A stretch of DNA of 64,000 bases from Heliopora coerulea (GCA_030142905.1 JASJOG010000096.1:744001-808000), one strand, 5' to 3'; positions 1-11,690 are shown, counted from the stretch's first letter. Notes: generated by a model not told the origin, from the letters alone. Numbers and translations: made by a program.

Positions 1-51
1 AAAATCGTCACTGGTCACATCGAATTCCTGATTGGTCAAACCGAATTTACC

Positions 52-215
52 AGATGTCAGAACAAATTCATTAGATGTCCAATCAAATTCATGAGATGTC
101 AAAATAAAATCAAATTCGTACGATGCCAAATCCAATTCATAAGATATCAAATGAGATGGACTAAATATCAAAACAAGTGCAGGAGAAGTCAAATCAAAAT
201 TGCAAATCGTAGCAC
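52..215. repeat. Degenerate ~21-bp minisatellite
   Basis: Units beginning AGATGTC and ending in AAATTCAT start near 52, 73, 94, 122 and 142, so the spacing is 21, 21, about 28 and about 20 bases. Later units decay up to about 215. The period is a multiple of three, so one frame reads as repeated RCQ-type heptads. That frame is a by-product of the repeat and not a gene. Confidence 0.7.
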
Positions 216-309
216 CAAATGTGGTTTTTATGAAATCAAATTCTCGAATGGACAAGGAATCGAATTTGTTGGGTAGGTTGTCAAAGCACAATTTGAAATC
301 AAATTAAGC

Positions 310-2690
310 TCATGATTTTATACCTTGAGGAGCAAGGGATAAAAAACACAAAATTATCGTGCACGCACTGGTTGCAGGACAGCAAAGAAGCCGATTCTGT
401 AACGAAGTCATTAAGCCAAACAGCCAAAATTGAAAGGGAAGATTGGAAGTAAGGTCTATTCAAATTTTGCCGAGTTATTGAACTGTTCCACATACGATAG
501 CAAAGGAATGCCGATAAAACTAATTTTTAAAAGCCTCATTAGAAACGTTAGTAAGATTAGATTATACAAAGTAATGAAAAGAATGATGAAAGGAAAAGAA
601 AAGGAAAGGTTTATGCTGATTTGAAAAGAAGAGCTTTACAATCAAACATTAAAGAAATTTCTGCATCAAAGACGCGATAGCGAGGACGGGAATTCAGTGA
701 CGTAGCTAAGGTTATCCATGAACCAGTCGTATGATGTAAAAACGAGAGACTGATACTAGATTTTACTGAAATATGCCTGTATATTCCATTGGAGCTGCCG
801 TTGCACTACATATGTTCTTTCATACTGCAACAGTTCTGACTGGTCTAAGAAATTAAACTAATACACTGATGAAAATCCAGCAGACTGTTGCAGTGATTTG
901 GTATGACATTTCAGTATTAATATGGTGTAATGGTTTGCCGGCGCTGTACCAGTTCCATATTAGAGACCTACGTGTGTGTTCTTAACAGAACTGTTGCCGT
1001 CTGTAAGAACAGATACGATACGGTGTTTGCTAGTGTAGATTCTACAGATATCACGCGACAGGCCATGCCATATTTAAGACTAATCAATGATAAGTGCTGC
1101 AGCCACATGATGTTACTATACACTGCTCTTACGTCATCACCGATACATTCTGTGACCAACATGCTGTACTCAGGTATAGCTACGATTTCATGAATAAATC
1201 TGATATTAGGCCTGGTAGTTTGCGTGAGCTATTGCTTGTGCTGAGGCAGGAGACATAAGAGCGTGAAAGAGGGACGTAACCATACAGCGCAGATGTTCTC
1301 AAACTGTACCAAGATTTAGACGGTTTCTTGGATAGTAACATAGCATTGCCAGTTAGTTTCAAATAATTGGTAAAAAGCCCGAGCTGGGGACTCTAAGACG
1401 TGGCAAGCCATTAAAGAAAAGGGATGAATACTAATATCCCGTGTGAGGAAAGAGGGGCAACTGCACTCCCGTCGCCTAATGGTGGTCGCCACAGGACCTG
1501 ACAATGGTTGACGTGATAATGATTATGACGATAATAGGCTGGTTATATGGTTTAGTTAGTAACGTGAAGTGGTAAGTGGGGTGGGTACAACGATGACTAA
1601 TGGGATTCAGGATTTGGTGAGGAATAGCAAGTAAGAATCCAGGTTGCTTTCGATCTGTTGAGGTGTTGAGGCCGTTGCTCCCAGGCTATGACATAACAGT
1701 TTGGAAAAAGAAACCTAAATTTAATAGGAAAGAGATCTGAGATTAAAGATGAGTCATGAAGTACAGAAACCTGACAATTGTTTCACCTGAAGCCGTTGGT
1801 CATCATTATCAGCTCCTGTGAACGTTCTAGTTATGCGCATAATTGATTATTTTGATATTTTGCAAAACTAATTCCTTTTGCTTTTTCCGATGCTCTGAAT
1901 TTACTGTCATTACGTGAGTAAATGTGGCGGACAATTGCACGATCTTTTTCTGAGTGGACATGTATTTTGGTTCATTCTTCAAGTATTTGGTTTGTTTGCC
2001 AATATGTCAACTGTTACAACCAGTACGACGTAAACTCATAGGCGACGTTACATTTGTTGAGTATAGGCATGAGGTCTTTAGCGCTCTCGGCTCATTTTTG
2101 TCTTTGAATTTGTCAAGCAACGTTTCAGCTTCCTATTCAACGTACGTATATGGTGCTCCTCTTTTGTGCCAACGCGAGGCATGTCTCACAAGGTTGTTGG
2201 TGTGTCATCGTTTATCGTAGTAAATTTATTTCAATCAAAGAGTTGGTTGTTCTTATCGGTGATCCGTTCAAGGAAGCTAGATCTATGCACTTGGAGTGTA
2301 GCAACTATCTCACATGTATCATAAAATTTCAAAGTATATTGTTGATATGAGTAGATAAGTGATAAGCCTTGTTTGATGGTAAAGAATGGGTATTTCGAAT
2401 TTGAAACTTTATTTTAAACTGTTATCAGCATTAGTGCATGAATTTTAAGGGTAGTTTAACTGATCATAAATACAAGTGCTGTGTTTCTGCGTAGTCTTAA
2501 GCACTATCCGTCTTTCAAATCCTCGAATAAAAACAGATAACTACAAGAGCGAGTCATTAAAAGAAATAGCTTTATCGCTTATAAAGTTAGAAGTGCTAGG
2601 AAGATTTCAAAAGAGACAGATGTTTTACTGAACAGTAATGCAAAATCTTCATTGTACAAGTATAAAACGCCCTAATATTTTACTTCCTAC
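310..2690. other. No gene recognised
   Basis: Only short frames occur here, the longest being 87 codons at 930-1193 on the plus strand and 88 codons at 1954-2220. Neither shows a domain, a signal peptide or convincing splice sites. I see no RNA gene or clear element end. Confidence 0.5.
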
Positions 2691-2724
2691 TTCCTCTAGA
2701 AGACGTTTTAGGTGTTTTTTTTTT

Positions 2725-2825
2725 CATGTCTGATTATCTAACCTGGTGAAGTATGCACAGCCCGAAACGTCGTCGACATGAAACGCCCGCTTGAAGTTGA
2801 TTAGCTGTTTTCATTGTTATTTCTC
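2725..2825 (+). mobile_element. Possible Penelope-like element 3' end
   Basis: The stretch holds CCCGAAACGTCGTCGAC followed by a T/A-rich tail. Motifs of the GAAACGT type also occur just past the Penelope endonuclease domains elsewhere in this window (near 27,735 and 41,920). No coding part survives here, so the assignment rests on the motif alone. Confidence 0.3.
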
Positions 2826-2924
2826 TGCAAATGTTCTTGCACGTTCACCATTCCGGAAGCAGAAATTTCCATTTCCGCTGATTGCTTTCTTCAGTCAACT
2901 TTGTGGTGCTACACCCGGGTGATT

Positions 2925-3250
2925 TAAGTATGAAAATCAAAGCACACGAAAAGACTCGTAGAAGAAGCATAATAAGGAAAATATTATTACGATCTAACGT
3001 TTCGTTGCATTTAACGCAGCATGATTTGAGAAAGAAATTATAAGGTTTCTATTAAAACTTCATTTTCACCTTGCACCTAATTATGTAAATTAACCTGTAA
3101 TAGTAACCTTGTAGTTAGTCTTTGTCACATTTTATTTCATTCTCAGATGATGTTGCGTTAAATGCAACGAAACGTTAGGTCCTAATAAACCTTTTTCCTT
3201 ATTATGCCTCTTTAACGCGTCTTTTACTGGACTTTGATTTTCATACTTAG
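2925..3250. mobile_element. Foldback: inverted ~110-bp Penelope-type ends
   Basis: The left arm at about 2925-3035 and the right arm at about 3139-3250 are reverse complements with scattered mismatches. Both carry CTAACGTTTCGTTGCATTTA and GCATAATAAGGAAAA. The spacer is about 100 bp. The sequence right of the second arm (GATTTTCGCCTGGTTCGTT) recurs near 28,870. I infer two inverted termini of one Penelope-like family. No protein is encoded between the arms. Confidence 0.65.
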
Positions 3251-3503
3251 GCTACGATTTTCGCCTGGTTCGTTGATTGCATCGATACTCAGGTGATTGT
3301 CACAATTCTTGATCAGGCTTAGTCAGGATGTGTCTGCAATGCCGTAACAGCAATGCGCAATAGTGAGTACTGTTTCAGTTGAACCTTTATAGTTTTCGCC
3401 GAGGGGCGGGCTACTGTCTGTAATAGCGAGGGCCTCGTGATAACATGGTGTCCGCGGGGCGCGAGTTGACTGTGGTTGGAGTTGACTGTGGTAGCGCAGT
3501 CCA

Positions 3504-3642
3504 TGTTAGAAATATGATAGGTGTGACTCGTGTTATGTTGACAATAGAACTTCTTGTTATTGTTATTTTGTCCTTCTTCAGATCCCGCTTGCTATTGTGT
3601 AGTTGTCTCATGTAGTGAACGTACTTTGAAGAAACTTTTATC
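3504..3642 (+). repeat. Candidate copia left LTR
   Basis: A TG...CA segment (TGTTAGAAAT to TTTTATCA) ends two bases before a primer-binding-like site and about 125 bp before the gag reading frame. No second LTR copy is present, because the element is truncated, so the boundaries are provisional. Confidence 0.4.
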
Positions 3643-3644
3643 AA

Positions 3645-3657
3645 GTTATGGGCCCAG
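3645..3657 (+). promoter_or_regulatory. Primer binding site (half-tRNA-iMet type)
   Basis: GTTATGGGCCCAG is complementary to the anticodon-arm region of eukaryotic initiator methionine tRNA (GCUGGGCCCAUAAC). Drosophila copia is known to prime from such an internal tRNA fragment. The site sits at the expected place between the candidate LTR and gag. Confidence 0.55.
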
Positions 3658-3766
3658 ATCACTAAAGAAATTTTTATCAAAATGCTGTTATGTTATAGTT
3701 TTTTCTTCGAATAACACTTAAAGTCTTGTTTCACGACACGGAAACCTGGTTTTGACACTTAACGAA

Positions 3767-5125
3767 ATGGCGACGGACGACAACGCCTCGAAAGTTGAAA
3801 AACTAAATGGAGAAAATTATCATAGCTGGAAGTATCAGATGAAGATGTATCTTATTGGAAAAGATCTGTGGGATATTACTACGGGAACTGAGATACTGGA
3901 AGATGATGCAACAGCGGAAGAACAAAGAAAATTTAAGAAGAGAGAAAATTTGTCGCTCGCGTCAGTATGCTTATCTGTTGAAACAAGTTTACAAATTTAG
4001 GTACGCTCGGCCGGCAACGCGAAGGAAGCATAATAACCTTGGAAGTCAGTTTCAGAAGATATCTCTATCTCGCAAGATATTTTACCGGAGAAACTTTATT
4101 CCGCTCGCATGGAAGAAAGTACAAGTATGATCGATCATGTCAATTACATCAAAAGTCTGTCTGAATACTTGGAAGCAGTAGATGATGCAGTGGCCGAGAA
4201 AGACTTGATCATCATTTTGATTAGTAGTCTTCCCGAGGAATACAACTCTTTGATAACGGCATTAGAAACTATTGCAGAAGATAAACTAAAGTGGGACTAC
4301 GTACGTGGCAGATTAATTCATGAATTCGACAAAATGCATGGCGAAAATTCCAAAATTGGAAATAGCGACACGCGTCAAGATGCTTTACTTAGCAGTAAAT
4401 CCGCGGAACAAAAGATGGCCGACACAAGAAAGTTTAGATGCCATTACTGTAAGAAGAAAGGTCATTTTGTAAAAGATTGCTCCAAAAGGAAAGCGGATGC
4501 GAAGAAGTCACCGCACAAAGAATCTGCGAATAGAGTTTGAAAGTATGCAAGAATCAAAGGTCACGAGTCCGGAAGTTGCCTGATCAAGTTACTCTGCAGC
4601 AACACCACACAAATGGTGGATTCTGGAGCTTCGTAGCACATTACTCCAGATAAAAAAAGAATAACGAGTTACATCGCATTCAGAAACCCAGTACAGGTTA
4701 AGCTTGTAGACAGTCGTGCATTGTAGACTTATGGAAAAGGTACTGTGAACGTATTAGTTTTTGACGGTGCAAAGAAAGTGAATTTAGCGCTCCATGACGT
4801 ACTTTATGTTCCGAAAATACGAAATAAGTTAATGTCACTCCCCTCAATGATAGAGAAAGGTGCTGAAGTTCAATTTAAGGACCAATTTTCTAAGGTGATA
4901 ATTAACGATAAAATGTACAGCATTGGACACATGCAAGGGAAATTTTATAAGCTGAATTCAGAGCCCACAGAATCATGTTGCTTTGGATCTTCTGGAGAAA
5001 AAGATAGCTCCCCGTCATTGTGGCATTACCCTTATGGCCATCTGGGTTATGAAAATCTGAAGTTGTTGAATGAAAACAGTGGCCACGCCACTGTTTCTCG
5101 CAACGTAATATTTAGCATTCAGTAA
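3767..5125 (+). pseudogene. Copia-type gag-protease fragment
   Basis: One frame runs from ATG 3767 through gag into the protease and gag-pre-integrase region, broken by nonsense codons (3998, 4028, 4031, 4538, and one right after the protease motif) rather than by frameshifts. In order it shows the copia gag start (LNGENYHSWKYQM), a UBN2-like capsid segment, a CCHC knuckle (CHYCKKKGHFVKDC), the aspartic protease motif MVDSGAS followed by a stop, and a gag-pre-integrase block (LWHYPYGHLGYENL) in which the usual histidine/arginine pattern has decayed. Integrase core, reverse transcriptase, RNase H and the right LTR are missing. This is a dead 3'-truncated copy. The copia assignment is firm. Confidence 0.88.
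5074..5096. repeat. Short hairpin at copia truncation point
   Basis: AAACAGTGGC and GCCACTGTTT form a perfect 10-bp stem with a 3-nt CAC loop. It lies where copia homology ends and may mark the break point. Confidence 0.4.
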
Positions 5126-5129
5126 GCAT

Positions 5130-7165
5130 TTGCCGTATTTCGATCAAGTTTTAGTATAAACAAACCATTTTATTTGACAAATCAGCGAATTTCATAGACT
5201 ATCCAACGTGAATTTCATGGACTAAAAAGCAACTTGATTAACCCTCAAGATATCTTCTATCACAAATTGACCAATTAAATTAACAAAATTTATGATAAAT
5301 TACATAATCCGTCTTCATTTTTCATGAGCGACAGTCGACTCGGGCTTCACCCTCGATGACCATCCGTTCAAAGAAAAGTAAAGTTGTCTAGTTGCTACTT
5401 ATAAACTCGAGCGGAGGTTAAGGAGAAAGGAAAAGTGGCTGTGGAAACCCGAGCCGATGGCCATGTGCTAAAATCAAGACTACCGACTCCAACTGAGTAA
5501 AAAATACCTCCAAATTTCACCACTTATTAGTCTGTAATTAAGTGGGAAGTACAATTTGTACGGTTGCTTTAGAAAGGAATTGTTTGGTTAGCATTTCTAA
5601 ATTTCGAAATATGACGAATTTAGTAATGATATATTCTCTAGTGATGTACAGGGTCGCACACTAATCAGGTATCACGATTTATGCAAACGTTACTCGCGCG
5701 GCGACGTGTAATCTCCCATACCTAACTGAACATTTTTAAAGAAAGTGAAGATCTGTACCTTCTAGACGAACTGGATATAAAACCAGTAGTTGCAACACAC
5801 CAAATATGCTGAATGTTACAATCATCTTCACCAACACACGGCCACAGAATACACTGTAAAAAAAATGAATTTATCAGTCACGCCGACTAAATTAATTAAT
5901 AGCCCACTAAAATAACTGAATTATACACATCTCTTTTGAACGCATCCCGTAACACGCTGGTACAAATCCCTAGAGCGCCTTCTTCATGATTTCCATTTGG
6001 ACGACGTTACACAAGTTCCTTCTTTGTATTCGTAGTTAAAACATTTTGCACGGATTCATTGGGAGCTTTAGCAGATTGGGGGTGTCAACGGCATTAAAAA
6101 AATTAGTCCACGTTTTATGGGCGTCGATTCACATGCAGAAGTGCGAGGAAACAGGCACGGTCAGGCCACTGTGAGCTCCGCCAAAGGAGAAATGTAAACC
6201 TACTAAGCGAGGTCTGGAGCAAAAATTTTAAAATATTAAGTCTCTGAAATGAATTCGTGAATTAGAACTTTGTTTTAGCAAATTCTACACTTAACATTTC
6301 TGCATAAACGAAGCTGTAAATGTTGCGATTTCACGACAGCTTCTACTATTTTAAAATTCATTAACAAAAAGTCTACAAATTTTGCTATCACTCGACAATT
6401 GAAATACCAAATGTGGCTCAGCTAAGGATTTGCCATTTGGACATGCAAGGACAATGCACTGTATGGAAACATCGAGGCAATGATAAGACAAACCGCACTG
6501 TTTTGTTTATTTCATTACAGAATACGATTTTTCATTTGACAGCCAACTAAAATGTTGGGGGGGGGACAATTGATATATTGCCCCCTTCCTCTTGAACTGT
6601 GTGGGACATGTCCCCATGTCTCACACCATTCGACCAAAACTGCATTCGACCAAAGTGTGGATTTCTGGGGGGATGGGTTTTTTGGAGGGGGTTTCGGGTG
6701 TACCTTTACTTCAAAATGAAATAAAAAGCAGAAAAAGAAGAGATGGCTGAGTTTGACAGTAAGAAGAATTAGAAGCTAAATCAAATGATCTTTTAGGCCG
6801 TGGAAAAAACTTTCATGACGAGTCGTGCTATAGCCCGATATATACCCGCAGTTCATCTCCAGTTTACAAATCAAGTGGTTTCAGTAAAAAAAGTCCCACC
6901 TTTACCGTTAGTAGATGAAGAAATTCACATCCACAACTTTCAAAGTTGTGGATGGGTATATCGAAGACAACGTGAATTCGAGTGAACTTCTTGAACGTGA
7001 CTTTGGCACCCATGGTGTATTCATTACATGAAGTACTGCACTGGTTAAGTCTGATAACCGCTGATCAATGGTATATTTCACATTCAATTTTCTTTCGTTA
7101 TCTTCTTCTTCTGAATATATAAATTTGGAGCATCACGACGTTTGTCTGTTACCTTAAAACTCCAG
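5130..7165. other. No gene recognised
   Basis: This is AT-rich sequence with a nine-G run near 6557-6565 and a perfect hairpin at 6928-6954 (listed separately). The short frame at 6800-6985 contains the hairpin and has no recognisable product. Confidence 0.5.
6928..6954. repeat. Perfect 13-bp hairpin
   Basis: CATCCACAACTTT and AAAGTTGTGGATG flank a single C. The arms are perfect complements. There is no following T-run or known RNA context, so a function cannot be stated. Confidence 0.6.
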
Positions 7166-7170
7166 AACTA

Positions 7171-7419
7171 CAAGATTTACAGGCGATTCAATTACATATT
7201 CGAACTTACCATGACCAGATGAGTAACATTAGCTATCAATACCTCAGAAAAAATGACTTAAATATTATACCTAACATATATATGTTGCAACCATAATCAT
7301 TTCCTTTAGAATAACCATCCTGAAATGATCCCCGGCAAAGCCCGGGTACCCTGCCTAGTTGAGTTTTTTGGAGGGCTTGTTTTGTTTTTGGCGTCGTCAA
7401 TTATGTCTCAGAAGCCAGT
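7171..7419 (+). repeat. Dispersed repeat, copy 1 (inverted partner at 47 kb)
   Basis: About 250 bp matches the reverse complement of 47,166-47,413. Shared blocks include AACATATATATGTT, AGTAACATTAGCTATCAATA and a CCCGGGTACC-type core. It encodes no clear protein. It is a transposon fragment of unknown class. Confidence 0.75.
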
Positions 7420-7858
7420 TTCTTACAAATTTTTTAGCCATGAATTAATGATGAAGTAAACCACGTGTGATCCCCATTAATTTAGCCTGTCGCAACTCCA
7501 TTTACAATGGTAGTGAAGTCCCTCTTTGGGTGGCCTTTTTTATACTCGTGTTGATAAGCGATCTCCGATTACGTTATGGTGCAATATCAAAAGCGTGTTC
7601 GATATGAAACTAGAGACTAAGTTTTAGGTCATTTATCGAAAACAATGAAAATTAACTCAGTGTCTTATAAAACAGTACGCATCTTGCACAAGGTCTGATT
7701 GAACGAGCTTCATTTTCTCCGAGAGTACAGAGACACCAAATAATATACGGTCTTAAATATAGGTTACATATATGGCATAATCTGTCAAGGAATTTAATGT
7801 CGGGAATCTGTCTTGGAAATTATTTTTACAGATGATGTCATCCGTGTAGAGAAAAGGT

Positions 7859-7917
7859 GACGTCATTTTCGTTTTGTGTTTAAGCACAGTGACCTGGATG
7901 ACGTCACGAAAACTTAA
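7859..7917 (+). repeat. Short repeat with TGACGTCA ends, copy 1
   Basis: GTGACGTCATTTTCGTTTTG and ATGACGTCACGAAAACT bracket about 60 bp. A similar block with the same ends lies at 10,334-10,391. The inward TGACGTCA motifs suggest a decayed inverted-repeat element. Confidence 0.5.
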
Positions 7918-7951
7918 TTGAAATTACGTCATTTAAGGAATACTAAATTTT

Positions 7952-8099
7952 CGTGTTTGAATACTGTGATCCAAACACGCGGGATGTTGCGAGACTTGTA
8001 AAAAGCGTAAAAAAACCAAGAGTGGCTAGACGAAAATTTTTAGCTTTTCGAAAGTCCAGCAACATCCCAAGTGTTTGGAGATCACAGTATACAAACACG
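7952..8099. mobile_element. Palindromic MITE-like element
   Basis: Left arm CGTGTTTGAATACTGTGATC and following bases pair with the right arm ending GATCACAGTATACAAACACG. The arms are about 45-50 bp and also share CAAACAC and GATGTTGC. Decayed relatives of one arm occur near 8,725-8,780 and 8,865-8,925. It is non-coding. Confidence 0.65.
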
Positions 8100-8311
8100 G
8101 GAATTCACTTGGTATTTCTTTCATAAAATAACGGCAGACCAAAAGCAGTTAACTTTATTAACACATTAATGAAGTAAGCAAATCACATGAAAGTAAACCA
8201 CTAGTCAGATAAAAACTTTAGAAGATCGAACCCGAGGCCAAAAATCAGTGGTGGAGCAAGGAATTCCCTGACGCAGGGGCTAGACCAGAGGGGCAGAACC
8301 AAGCCCCTTTT

Positions 8312-8703
8312 ATAATTTTCTTATTTGAAGATCGGAAAGATCATGTTAATTTTCTTAAGAACAATCACAGCAACTGACTAGGAGCGGTTTACTTTTAGAT
8401 TTGACACGAAGAAAAGAATCTGTTATCTTTTCTTGGTTGGAAAGATTTGGGAGATCGGGAGATTTTGTCAAAAACGCGACGAAATCGAATAAATGGGAGA
8501 TTGTTTAGTAATGTCAGATAAGAGACATATGCGGAATGATATGGCGACAACAACGTTAACCGAGAAATCATAATTTTCTTATTTGAAGATCGGAAAAATC
8601 ATACTAATTTTTGCAAGAACAATCGCAGCAACTGACTAGGAATGGTTTACTTTTAGATTTGACATAAAGAAAAGGGTCTGTTCTATTTTCTTGGCTGAAA
8701 AAA
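8312..8703. repeat. Duplicated ~135-bp block
   Basis: The segment starting ATAATTTTCTTATTTGAAGA at about 8312 recurs at about 8569 with few differences, giving a direct duplication with a period near 257 bp. Shared blocks include GCAACTGACTAGGA and GGTTTACTTTTAGATTTGAC. It is non-coding. Confidence 0.75.
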
Positions 8704-9484
8704 CAAGTGAGTGTTTTTGGCTCTGTGAAAGTCAAGCAACCTACCAAGTGTTTGAGTCACAGTATTCATACACAGATAAACCATTAAGTACTTTTTTCTT
8801 TTTTTTTTTTCTTTTCATAAAATAGACTTAACGTGCCGCACAAACTTCGGTACATTTTAAGGAAAAATTTTCCGTGCACGGATACTCTGGCCCAAACACG
8901 TGTATTCTATTCCTGCACCCATCTAGGATTCAATGCACAGCACAGCGACCCTCAAGCTATTTTCTATTTGTTAATTAGAAGGGACGGCCAGGTGCAGGTG
9001 ACAAGATTTGTTGTTAGTGGAAAGATAAAAAGGTCACGACCTCGCAATGTTGTCTTAGGTCTAATGACTTGATTCAAGTAACACAGTCAAATTTAGCTTT
9101 TCTTATTACAACTGAACGCTTTTGTTCTTCTTTAAGAATGTCTGGATATATAATTGGGAAGCAATCTGGGGGAAAGATTGATTTATTTTAATTCCGATGT
9201 AAGCGCAAAAGTGAAAGAATTGGATGAGGGAGAATTTTGTCAAAGTGCACTGAATTAAGGGTGTCAAAATTCAGCAAGACACGCGTTAACTGATCCTTTC
9301 CTCTGCGTGTTTTACAGACTTTTGGCGCCCCTACTGGAGCGCACTTCAACATCACTGATTTCTCCACGAGATCCGCGTCCAAATCGAAGTCAACTTTAAC
9401 GCAGCTCATGGACAAACGAAACTATTATGTGGCTCATGGAATATGGCTGGTTTGTTCGGATTAAGAAGATCAAGATTAAGCGAT
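8704..9484. other. No gene recognised
   Basis: The stretch holds decayed pieces of the palindromic element described at 7952-8099. Frames of 75-79 codons at 8833-9072 (plus) and 9188-9415 (minus) show no known domain. Confidence 0.45.
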
Positions 9485-10154
9485 AGTAATATGATTGACA
9501 TGTATAATCATGTATTCATTTGAAGGTTTATTTTACATCAACAAAAGTTTCTAATCTCGCCAGACAATTAAAGCTTAATTGTCACAATTTATTCTGGGAT
9601 GAGACGTGCAGAATCGAACTTATTTTTGCATTTATTTTTTCGGATCTTGGTTTTTTTTCTCAGCCCAATTTAATCCATGTTGAGTACCCTGACAAATTCG
9701 AAAGCCTTGCTAGGTGAGAGTTCTTCGTGCTTTATCTGAAATACGATCCTTCTAACGGTCGTGTTACGTTAGACTAAATACGCTTAGTTACACTCCAAAA
9801 ATGTTTAACATTCATTCACTTTAGGTTAACCTTTAGAACTGCTTAGGATTTTATAATTTCAGAGTCGGTAATGGGATCAAGACTGCAGTTCCTAATGTGA
9901 TTGGGGGGTTAAGTACCTTATCAAACTAATTTACATGTACACATTTGACTTGAGGCGAAAATGCGTACTTTTTACGAGTTGCCTTGGTTACACTGGTAAA
10001 GAACGAGACAGTTGCTGCAAGGTTAAAATAAAGAAAAATCTTGGCATGACAAAATTCCACCCTTTTGGTACTTTAAGGCACTCTTATAAAAAATCCTTGA
10101 GTTCAATAAAATACTTATCTACAGCGGTAAGCTAGATAGGCTTTTCAAGTTTTC
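9485..10154 (+). repeat. 670-bp dispersed repeat, copy 1
   Basis: This copy aligns in the same orientation with 31,071-31,738, with a small number of substitutions and indels by eye. Both copies begin AGTAATATG.TTGACATGTA and end TTTTTCAAGTTTT or similar. A 66-codon frame at 9935-10,135 is kept open in both copies. No domain is recognised, and the ends show no inverted repeats. Confidence 0.8.
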
Positions 10155-10333
10155 CTTCAAGAAAATCGAAGTGGCAACTTTGAACCAACTGGTGAAGCCC
10201 TCTGCTCGCTTTAGCAAAGATCGATTTATTTTCACAATAATTATGGAGTATCTTCGCCACTAATATCAATATTTTCTGGTTCATTGAGCTTATGTATATA
10301 TTTATAAAATAACACGCGTCCTGGAGACATGGT

Positions 10334-10391
10334 GGACGTCATTTTCATTTTGTATTAGAGTACAGAGACTTGAATGACGTCACAAAAACTC
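10334..10391 (+). repeat. Short repeat with TGACGTCA ends, copy 2
   Basis: Relative of 7859-7917: GACGTCATTTTCATTTTGTA to AATGACGTCACAAAAACT. It is followed by a decayed version of the sequence that follows copy 1. Confidence 0.5.
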
Positions 10392-10649
10392 AAGAAAACC
10401 TTGGTTATTTTATAAAACAAATAGAAAATAGCTTTTGTGTCTGTACCGTGATAGAAACATGAATAGCGCCATTTCAACCTGCATTATTAGATAATGGCTA
10501 ACCGGAAAGATTACCTGACAGAGCTAATGGCTACCCGGAAAGAATGCTTGATAGGGCTTTTAACCAAGGCGAAAATCACAAACCAATTGGACCCACCAAA
10601 TGTCCAGTCTATTTAAAACTTCATGAATAGGACAAATTTCCGATACTTT

Positions 10650-11240
10650 TAGACAATCGTTCAAGTTAATCACTGAGCAAACATTTTTTGTCGCTAGATT
10701 CGTTGGAATTTTTTCGACGAAAACTATCTTCCCACCCACTCACAAAGAGTCTCTACCTGCCTCTTCATCAAGCTGTATTGTTTACGAATTTAAATACGAA
10801 TGTGGATCTTGCTATGTGGGTAGAACTAATTAGAGACTAGGGGGCCTTTTACACTAGCGTGTTGGATCAATCAAAGTGAAAATCGATCAGAGTGTGAACG
10901 CTTGAATGCGAACTGAGATCGATCCAAACGAGCGTGAACGCCCTCACGAAGCGAACTGAGATTGATCTCAGATCGGTCTCAGATTGATTAAAAGTTAGAT
11001 CGATCTCAGTGTGAACGACCCCTGGGTGACAGGATCAAACAACATGATTGTAGCGTCATGAGAAATAAAACTCAGCCATCACGTCAACAACCAAAACGAC
11101 AATGCCGTTCCAGTCAATTTATCAGTTGTAATTCAGCTCTTGGCAAACACCTGGCTTCTGTCTAACAAGTCTTGCGCCAAAACCAACTCAGACGATAATT
11201 TTAGAATTCTTTACAAATGCCATTCCGCCTGTATGTAAGC
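10650..11240 (+). pseudogene. Penelope-like GIY-YIG endonuclease fragment, split
   Basis: A frame before 10,838 reads into IVYEF...CGSCYVGRT, the GIY-YIG nuclease core of Penelope-like elements. The same protein resumes after 11,025 with DRIKQH and continues to SALGKHLASV, followed by stop codons. The gap is an inserted 187-bp DNA element. No reverse transcriptase part is visible upstream. The endonuclease would nick target DNA during retrotransposition, but this copy is broken. Sequence up to about 11,400 (GACCCTCCCGTATACC region) may be its 3' untranslated part. Confidence 0.75.
10838..11024. mobile_element. Small TIR element inserted in Penelope fragment
   Basis: The ends are TAGGGGGCCTTTTACACT and, reversed, CAGGGGTCGTTCACACTG. 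The interior is rich in GATCGATC and GTGTGAACG. The host reading frame resumes directly after it. A CTAG/CTGG direct repeat at the borders could be the target duplication. The CAGGGG-type end resembles hAT elements, but no clean 8-bp duplication is seen, so the superfamily is open. Confidence 0.65.
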
Positions 11241-11640
11241 CATGTACATAAAACTTAATGATCCGAATGTGTGCCGGCAAAAGGAATTACCTTTCCAACT
11301 AGTACTATTTCGACCCTCCCGTATACCGTTGGGTCGATGTCATCAGTTTTCTTGAGACTTTATAGGCAGGTGATTTGTTTCTTTAGTCATCAGAAGGATA
11401 GCACTTGATAAGTGGTCTGCCGAAATGCATCGTGCTCCTTAATTCTTCAGGCCTACTCTTTACGTAGTATTTTACCTCTTTAAGTTTCATACAGTTCTTT
11501 TAAGAACTAAACGGTCCAACAGTCTTTGATAACTGTGTATACCTCTTTAGTGCGTTTATTTTATGTTCATTTTCTCTTACTTTATCTTAAATTACCAATC
11601 ACCATGGTATCAACATATTTGAAAACCGTGTTAAAATATA

Positions 11641-11674
11641 TGTATATATATATATATGTATACATACATACAGT
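11641..11674. repeat. TA/CATA microsatellite
   Basis: A short run of alternating TA with interspersed TG and CATA units. Confidence 0.8.
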
Positions 11675-11690
11675 TATGTATACCTTTTGA

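Noticed and set aside
91..276. 61-codon frame with RCQ repeats as a repeat protein
   Set aside because: It follows from a 21-bp minisatellite whose later units lose the pattern.
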